Positions 53,274 through 57,069 of a DNA stretch of 57,069 bases are shown piece by piece (within the stretch, counting starts at the first letter, position 1; every line of letters begins with the position of its first letter). Under the pieces are notes generated by a model. The model searched no databases, was not told the origin of the DNA, and saw nothing but the letters and a program-made list of their open reading frames with translations. The stretch is from positions 1 to 57,069 of the forward strand of contig CAYUEV010000005.1 of NCBI GenBank assembly GCA_964443825.1, given 5' to 3'. A program made the position numbers and the translations under genes. Source of the stretch: UBA1081 sp964443825. GTDB lineage: Bacteria > Bacillota > Clostridia > Oscillospirales > Acutalibacteraceae.

Positions 53274-53867
53274 TTACCGCGGCGTCGTTACTCCGGGTAT
53301 AGTAATCGCCATGACGGTCTGCGGCGCGTACTCCACGAGCCCTTTTCCGGACGACGTTATTTTATTGACCGTAAAAATTATCCCCACCAGAGCCACAATC
53401 AATATACACGCTCCAACCGCCATTATAGCTTTTAGTATTACGGAGGTTGTTTTTTCGTCTTCTTTCTTGCTGGTTTTTGGTCTGGAGTCTTTAGCGAGTT
53501 TCTTTTTTTCGCGGCTCTTTTTATCCCTTTGAGAATTTCTCCCGTCGTCGTCCTCGGTTTCATCGTTCAGAAGCGAATCAAAGAGAGTGGTTTTGCCTAA
53601 AATATTAGCGTTATCGGCGTCGTACTCGCCCATTTCTTCCAAATCTTGAGTTCTTACAGGCTGTTTAGGAGCGACAGCCGCCGGTTTTTTGAATAATTCA
53701 AAACCGCCGTCCGCAACGCCGTCGCTTTCATCTTCGTCGCCAAGATACTCGGAAATAAGCAAATCGAGTTCCGCGTCGTCAATATCAAAATCTGTATCGT
53801 CCGAATTTTTGACAACATCGTCGTTATTGCCGTCGGGAGTTAAATTATCGTTATCTTCATTTCCCAT
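53274..53867 (-). CDS. Acidic single-pass membrane protein of unknown function
   Basis: A 197-residue protein. Residues 1 to about 110 are very rich in Asp, Glu and Asn and probably disordered, followed by a Lys/Arg/Ser/Asp-rich stretch (about 112-140), one membrane helix (VILKAIMAVGACILIVALVG, about 143-165) and a short tail. With the positive residues before the helix, the acidic part should be cytoplasmic. No catalytic motif is seen. After the TAA stop the same frame stays open for another 60 codons to 53091. It has its own promoter, back to back with that of the flippase gene. Confidence 0.7.
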   Translation of the reverse strand: MGNEDNDNLTPDGNNDDVVKNSDDTDFDIDDAELDLLISEYLGDEDESDGVADGGFELFKKPAAVAPKQPVRTQDLEEMGEYDADNANILGKTTLFDSLLNDETEDDDGRNSQRDKKSREKKKLAKDSRPKTSKKEDEKTTSVILKAIMAVGACILIVALVGIIFTVNKITSSGKGLVEYAPQTVMAITIPGVTTPR

Positions 53868-53889
53868 TTTCTATTCCCCTTTTAAGGCG

Positions 53890-53918
53890 ATTATACCATA
53901 CAAAAACACATTTGTAAA
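53890..53918 (-). promoter_or_regulatory. Promoter of the acidic membrane protein gene
   Basis: Minus strand TTTACA (53913-53918), 17 bases, TATAAT (53890-53895). Confidence 0.65.
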
Positions 53919-53934
53919 TCGAAAATTTAAATTA

Positions 53935-53963
53935 TTGACATTCTTTTCAAAACGCTGTATAAT
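53935..53963 (+). promoter_or_regulatory. Consensus promoter of the flippase-tagB-like unit
   Basis: TTGACA (53935-53940), exactly 17 bases, TATAAT (53958-53963): a perfect match to the vegetative consensus, about 70 bases before the coding start. Confidence 0.8.
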
Positions 53964-54031
53964 TACGTTAATATTTTAATACGTTATGCGCTCACGGCGC
54001 GTTTTAATTTTCTCGCGCTAAAAGGTAAATT

Positions 54032-55498
54032 ATGGACGACACTAAAAATAAGGTTCTCTCAGGTCTTTTTTGGAAATTCGGCGAGAGGATTACGGCTCAA
54101 ATCGTCACCTTCGTCGTTTCAGTCGTGCTGGCGAGGCTTCTCACCACCGAGGCTTACGGGCTTATTACTCTCGTTACGATCTTCATAACGTTCGCTAACT
54201 GCTTTGTCGCGAACGGTCTCGGCAGTTCTCTTATCCAAAAAAAAGACGCGGATAATTTAGATTTTTCAACCATACTCTATTTCCAGATACTCCTGTCTTT
54301 GGCGCTTTATTTGATTCTTTTCTTCGCGGCTCCTTTGATAGCGTCGTTTTACGGCGAAGGTTACGAACAGCTTTGCCCCGTCCTGCGGGTTTTGGGGTTA
54401 AGAATCCCCCTAACCGCCGTAAACAATGTTCAACAGGCGTTCGTGTCGAGGAAAATGATTTTTAAAAAGTTCTTTTTCTCAACCATAATCGGCACGACGG
54501 TTTCCGCCGTCGTCGGGATTTGGATGGCTTACGCGGGTTACGGCGTCTGGGCTTTAGTCGGGCAGTATCTTACCAATACCACGATGGACACTGTGATTTT
54601 AGGTCTTACCATTCACTGGAAGCCGGAGCTTAAATTTTCGTTTACAAGGCTTAAATCGCTTTTTTCATACGGCTGGAAAATCCTCGTCGCCTCTCTTATC
54701 GACACGTCTTATAACGAGATAAGGAGTTTGGTAATCGGCAAAATTTACTCGTCAAACGACTTGGCGTTTTTTGATAAAGGCAAGCAAATTCCAAATCTTC
54801 TCGTCACTAACATCAACACCTCGATTTCCAACGTCCTGTTTCCCGCAATCTCAAAATCGCAGTCGAATCCCGTCGAGGTTAAAAACATGATGCGCCGCTC
54901 GATACGCACCGCCGCTTATATCATCTGCCCGATGATGTTCGGCGTCGCCGTCGTAGCGAAACCCTTAATATCCGTTCTTCTTACCGATAAATGGCTTCCT
55001 TGCGTCCCGTATCTTCAAATTTATTGTATAACTTACTGTTTTGAGCCTATACAGCAAGCCAACCTTCAAACGATAAAAGCCGTCGGCAGGAGCGATATAA
55101 TCCTTAAGCTCGAAATACTAAAAAAAGGTTCGGGACTAATAATACTTTTTCTTGTGATGAATCACGGCGTGGACGCTATAGCCTACAGCATTTTTTTAAC
55201 GACTTTTATAGCTTCCGTCGCCAACACTCTTCCCAATAAAAAGCTCGTTTCATATAGCTACAAAGAGCTCGCCGTAGATATGGCGCCCGGTCTCCTTATT
55301 TCCGCCGCCATGGCGGTAATCGTCTATATCGAGGGGCGTCTCATAAAACTGCCCTCTCTCCCGCTTCTTGTGGTGGAAGTCCTGACCGGCGTCGTCGTCT
55401 TTTTCCTTATCTCCGCCATAACCAAAGCCGAGCCGTTTATCTACCTTAAAGACACGGCCATGGAGTATATATCAAAAATATTCAAAAGGAGTAAATAA
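54032..55498 (+). CDS. Polysaccharide flippase of the MOP superfamily (Wzx/RfbX-like)
   Basis: A 488-residue membrane protein with about fourteen hydrophobic segments. KVLSGLFWKFGERITAQIVT and VLARLLTTEAYGLITLVTIF are typical of Wzx/MurJ-like lipid-linked oligosaccharide exporters, and the C-terminal half keeps the KPLISVLLTDKW element. It probably moves a lipid-linked glycan or wall polymer precursor across the membrane. It is eight bases before the TagB-like gene, so the two likely belong to a surface polymer locus. AAAGG precedes the ATG. Confidence 0.88.
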   Translation: MDDTKNKVLSGLFWKFGERITAQIVTFVVSVVLARLLTTEAYGLITLVTIFITFANCFVANGLGSSLIQKKDADNLDFSTILYFQILLSLALYLILFFAAPLIASFYGEGYEQLCPVLRVLGLRIPLTAVNNVQQAFVSRKMIFKKFFFSTIIGTTVSAVVGIWMAYAGYGVWALVGQYLTNTTMDTVILGLTIHWKPELKFSFTRLKSLFSYGWKILVASLIDTSYNEIRSLVIGKIYSSNDLAFFDKGKQIPNLLVTNINTSISNVLFPAISKSQSNPVEVKNMMRRSIRTAAYIICPMMFGVAVVAKPLISVLLTDKWLPCVPYLQIYCITYCFEPIQQANLQTIKAVGRSDIILKLEILKKGSGLIILFLVMNHGVDAIAYSIFLTTFIASVANTLPNKKLVSYSYKELAVDMAPGLLISAAMAVIVYIEGRLIKLPSLPLLVVEVLTGVVVFFLISAITKAEPFIYLKDTAMEYISKIFKRSK

Positions 55499-55505
55499 AA
55501 ACGTT

Positions 55506-56651
55506 ATGCGACAGGAAACAATAGATAAAATACTTGATATTACAAAAAATATCCCAAGAGGGAATGTTATAGCGTTCGAGTCCGCTCCCGAATTTTCCGA
55601 CAACACTTATTGGTTTTTTAAATATCTCGTTGAAAATACCGACGTCCCCGAAAAATACAAGCTTGTTTGGATAGTCAAAGACCCGAAAAATTTTAAAAAC
55701 GAGCTTTTGGGCGTTAAAATTAAGTGCGTTACCCCCAAGCCTAAAAATTTTAAACAGACGCTTGATTTTTACTTGTATTTCTTTTTTACAAAATATATAA
55801 TCGACTGCAACAGCTATATTTATAAAAAAAACTATCAGCAGAAGCGCGTTTTTCTCGACCACGGCATGCCTCTTAAAATCGTCAGGGATTACGCCAAAAA
55901 AAGAGGCGAAGTCGATTTAACCAGCGTCACGACTTACCTTTTTAACGATTATTACTATAGCGTCGGTTACACGGACGATACTTTGCGAAATTTCGGTTTC
56001 TGCCGCACGGATATAATGTTTAAACACGCCGGAAAGCGCGAAAACCGCGATAAAACGAGCATTATCTGGGCGCCCACTTATCGTCAGCACAGTACCGCCG
56101 CCGGTTTCAGCATAGAGAACACATTCCCTTTGGGTCTTCCCGTCGTTAAATCGCGCGAGGAGATGGAGGAAATAAACGCCTGTCTTAGAGAAAACAACGC
56201 GGTTCTCTATATTAGACCTCATCCCGTGCAGGACGTGAGCGTCATGCATATCGCCAACATGAGCAACATCACGATTGCCGACAACGACTTTTTAAACTCC
56301 AAAAATCTACAGCTCTATGAATTTTTAACCGAGACCGACGCTCTTATTACCGACTATTCTTCTCTTTACTATGATTATCTCCCCTTAAAAAGACCTGTCG
56401 CCTTATGTATTGAGGATCTTGACTCCTTCAAATCAAAGTGGGAAATTTATTTTGACGATTTTAAAGAAAATTACAAATGCCCTTATCTCTATACGGTCGA
56501 CGACTTAAAAAAATTTATTTTAGACGTCGTTAAAGATAACGACGAATATGAGGACGAACGCCTGAAAGCTCTTGACAGGTTTTACGACTACACAGACGGC
56601 AAAGCCTGCGAGCGGATTTATAAATACATGGTCGAAAATTACGGCTTATAA
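55506..56651 (+). CDS. CDP-glycerol glycerophosphotransferase family protein (TagB-like)
   Basis: A 381-residue protein, the same length as Bacillus TagB. Motifs of the family are present: FLDHGMPLK with the catalytic His, IIWAPTYRQHS, LYIRPHPVQD (second His) and LITDYSSLYYDYLPLKRPV. Such enzymes add glycerol phosphate from CDP-glycerol to a lipid-linked sugar in wall teichoic acid or capsule synthesis; other polyol phosphates are possible. There is no transmembrane segment, so peripheral membrane attachment is expected. GGAGT overlaps the flippase gene end. Confidence 0.88.
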   Translation: MRQETIDKILDITKNIPRGNVIAFESAPEFSDNTYWFFKYLVENTDVPEKYKLVWIVKDPKNFKNELLGVKIKCVTPKPKNFKQTLDFYLYFFFTKYIIDCNSYIYKKNYQQKRVFLDHGMPLKIVRDYAKKRGEVDLTSVTTYLFNDYYYSVGYTDDTLRNFGFCRTDIMFKHAGKRENRDKTSIIWAPTYRQHSTAAGFSIENTFPLGLPVVKSREEMEEINACLRENNAVLYIRPHPVQDVSVMHIANMSNITIADNDFLNSKNLQLYEFLTETDALITDYSSLYYDYLPLKRPVALCIEDLDSFKSKWEIYFDDFKENYKCPYLYTVDDLKKFILDVVKDNDEYEDERLKALDRFYDYTDGKACERIYKYMVENYGL

Positions 56652-56656
56652 AGAAA

Positions 56657-56686
56657 CGGCGGATTTTACTCCGCCGCTTTTATTTT
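56657..56686. terminator. Terminator between the TagB-like gene and the convergent surface protein gene
   Basis: CGGCGG / CCGCCG stem with loop ATTTTACT, followed by CTTTTATTTTA, and an A-rich sequence on the other side. Confidence 0.75.
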
Positions 56687-57069
56687 ACAATAAAACCATG
56701 AATCCTTCTAAAAGCCTGTCGATAAGTCCCATAATATTTCTGATAAACGCGACAAGTTTTTCTATAAACGATTTAGGCTCTGTGCTGTCATCTGTAACGC
56801 CCTGCGCGAAAGTCACTGTCATTGTGAATTCCGGCGACTTCTGCCCCGCGCTGTTGTAAGCCGTCACCTTAAACGTCTTTTCGCCCGCGTGACTGCTTTC
56901 AAAAGTGTATTTCCACTCCTTAACGCCGTCTTTCTCTCCCGCAAGCTCCGCTTTAACGCCGTTGACCTCTACGGACGCGACTTCGGAGGAAGTCTTAATA
57001 ATTCCTTCGATTCTGCCCGTATCGGATTTTAACCCTTGCGGAAGTTCGATCATAGCGGGAGCGAACGTC
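56685..57069 (-). CDS. C-terminal part of an Ig-like domain surface protein (cut by the window end)
   Basis: The frame is open to the window edge, so the protein begins outside. Visible are about 128 residues: a bacterial Ig-like beta-sandwich (SDTGRIEGIIKTSSEVASVE and KVTAYNSAGQKSPEFTMTV), a short Thr/Ser/Glu linker, then an amphipathic helix (FIEKLVAFIRNIMGLIDRLL) to the stop. Ig-like repeats with such helical tails occur in large exported proteins of Clostridia. There is no sorting motif LPxTG. The ATG at 57053 is probably internal. Confidence 0.65.
   Translation of the reverse strand, partial: TFAPAMIELPQGLKSDTGRIEGIIKTSSEVASVEVNGVKAELAGEKDGVKEWKYTFESSHAGEKTFKVTAYNSAGQKSPEFTMTVTFAQGVTDDSTEPKSFIEKLVAFIRNIMGLIDRLLEGFMVLL

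Overview
The window reads as a chromosomal segment of a moderately AT-rich Gram-positive anaerobe, most likely a gut-type member of the Clostridia (Bacillota). This is inferred from good AGGAGG-type ribosome binding sites, many TTGACA/TATAAT-like promoters, HPr with a serine-phosphorylation motif, a PdaA-like cortex deacetylase, FtsEX with an M23 hydrolase, heterodimeric ABC exporters under a MarR regulator, and a TagB-like wall polymer enzyme. No rRNA, CRISPR array, insertion sequence or prophage is visible.

Layout. (1) 39-11806, minus strand: an arginine operon argC-J-B-D-F-carA-carB followed by a MATE exporter, read from a clear promoter with an ArgR-like box. CarB is fused in frame to a DapF domain whose first catalytic cysteine is alanine. 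(2) 12213-19880: sugar and glycan use, with an esterase, a GH29 fucosidase-like enzyme plus NagA, and L-arabinose isomerase divergent from a GPH transporter that carries a ~295-residue charged tail. (3) 19965-27060: a MIF-like tautomerase, an S41-protease fold lacking both catalytic residues, a PdaA-like lipoprotein, and PucR-type regulator / ftsE / ftsX / coiled-coil M23 hydrolase. (4) 27395-29889: an RsuA-type pseudouridine synthase, a coiled-coil protein, coaD, rsmD.

(5) 30281-40306, minus strand: the most interesting part. Seven collinear genes match a transaldolase-type sulfoglycolysis pathway: a GH57/GH38-like enzyme, a GH31 close to sulfoquinovosidase YihQ, a GPH sugar importer, a TalC-like transaldolase, a YihU-like reductase, a fucose/arabinose-isomerase-family enzyme (candidate sulfoquinovose isomerase) and a TauE/SafE exporter. 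The model is: sulfoquinovosides are cleaved, sulfoquinovose is isomerised to sulfofructose, the transaldolase moves the top three carbons to glyceraldehyde-3-phosphate, sulfolactaldehyde is reduced to dihydroxypropanesulfonate, and this is exported. The arginine that binds sulfonate in E. coli YihQ is glutamine here, and its counterpart in YihU is lysine, so the substrate should be tested rather than assumed.

(6) 40637-44134: a HAD phosphatase, uvrC, HPr, and tRNA-Thr plus tRNA-Tyr. (7) 44169-53867: a YbaK-type deacylase, two heterodimeric ABC exporter pairs and their MarR-type regulator with a palindromic operator at the transcription start, then an acidic single-pass membrane protein. (8) 54032-57069: a polysaccharide flippase and a TagB-like glycerophosphotransferase, facing the cut-off end of an Ig-like surface protein.

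Several starts were moved downstream from the longest open frame because a ribosome binding site or promoter position decides them; the reasons are in the entries.
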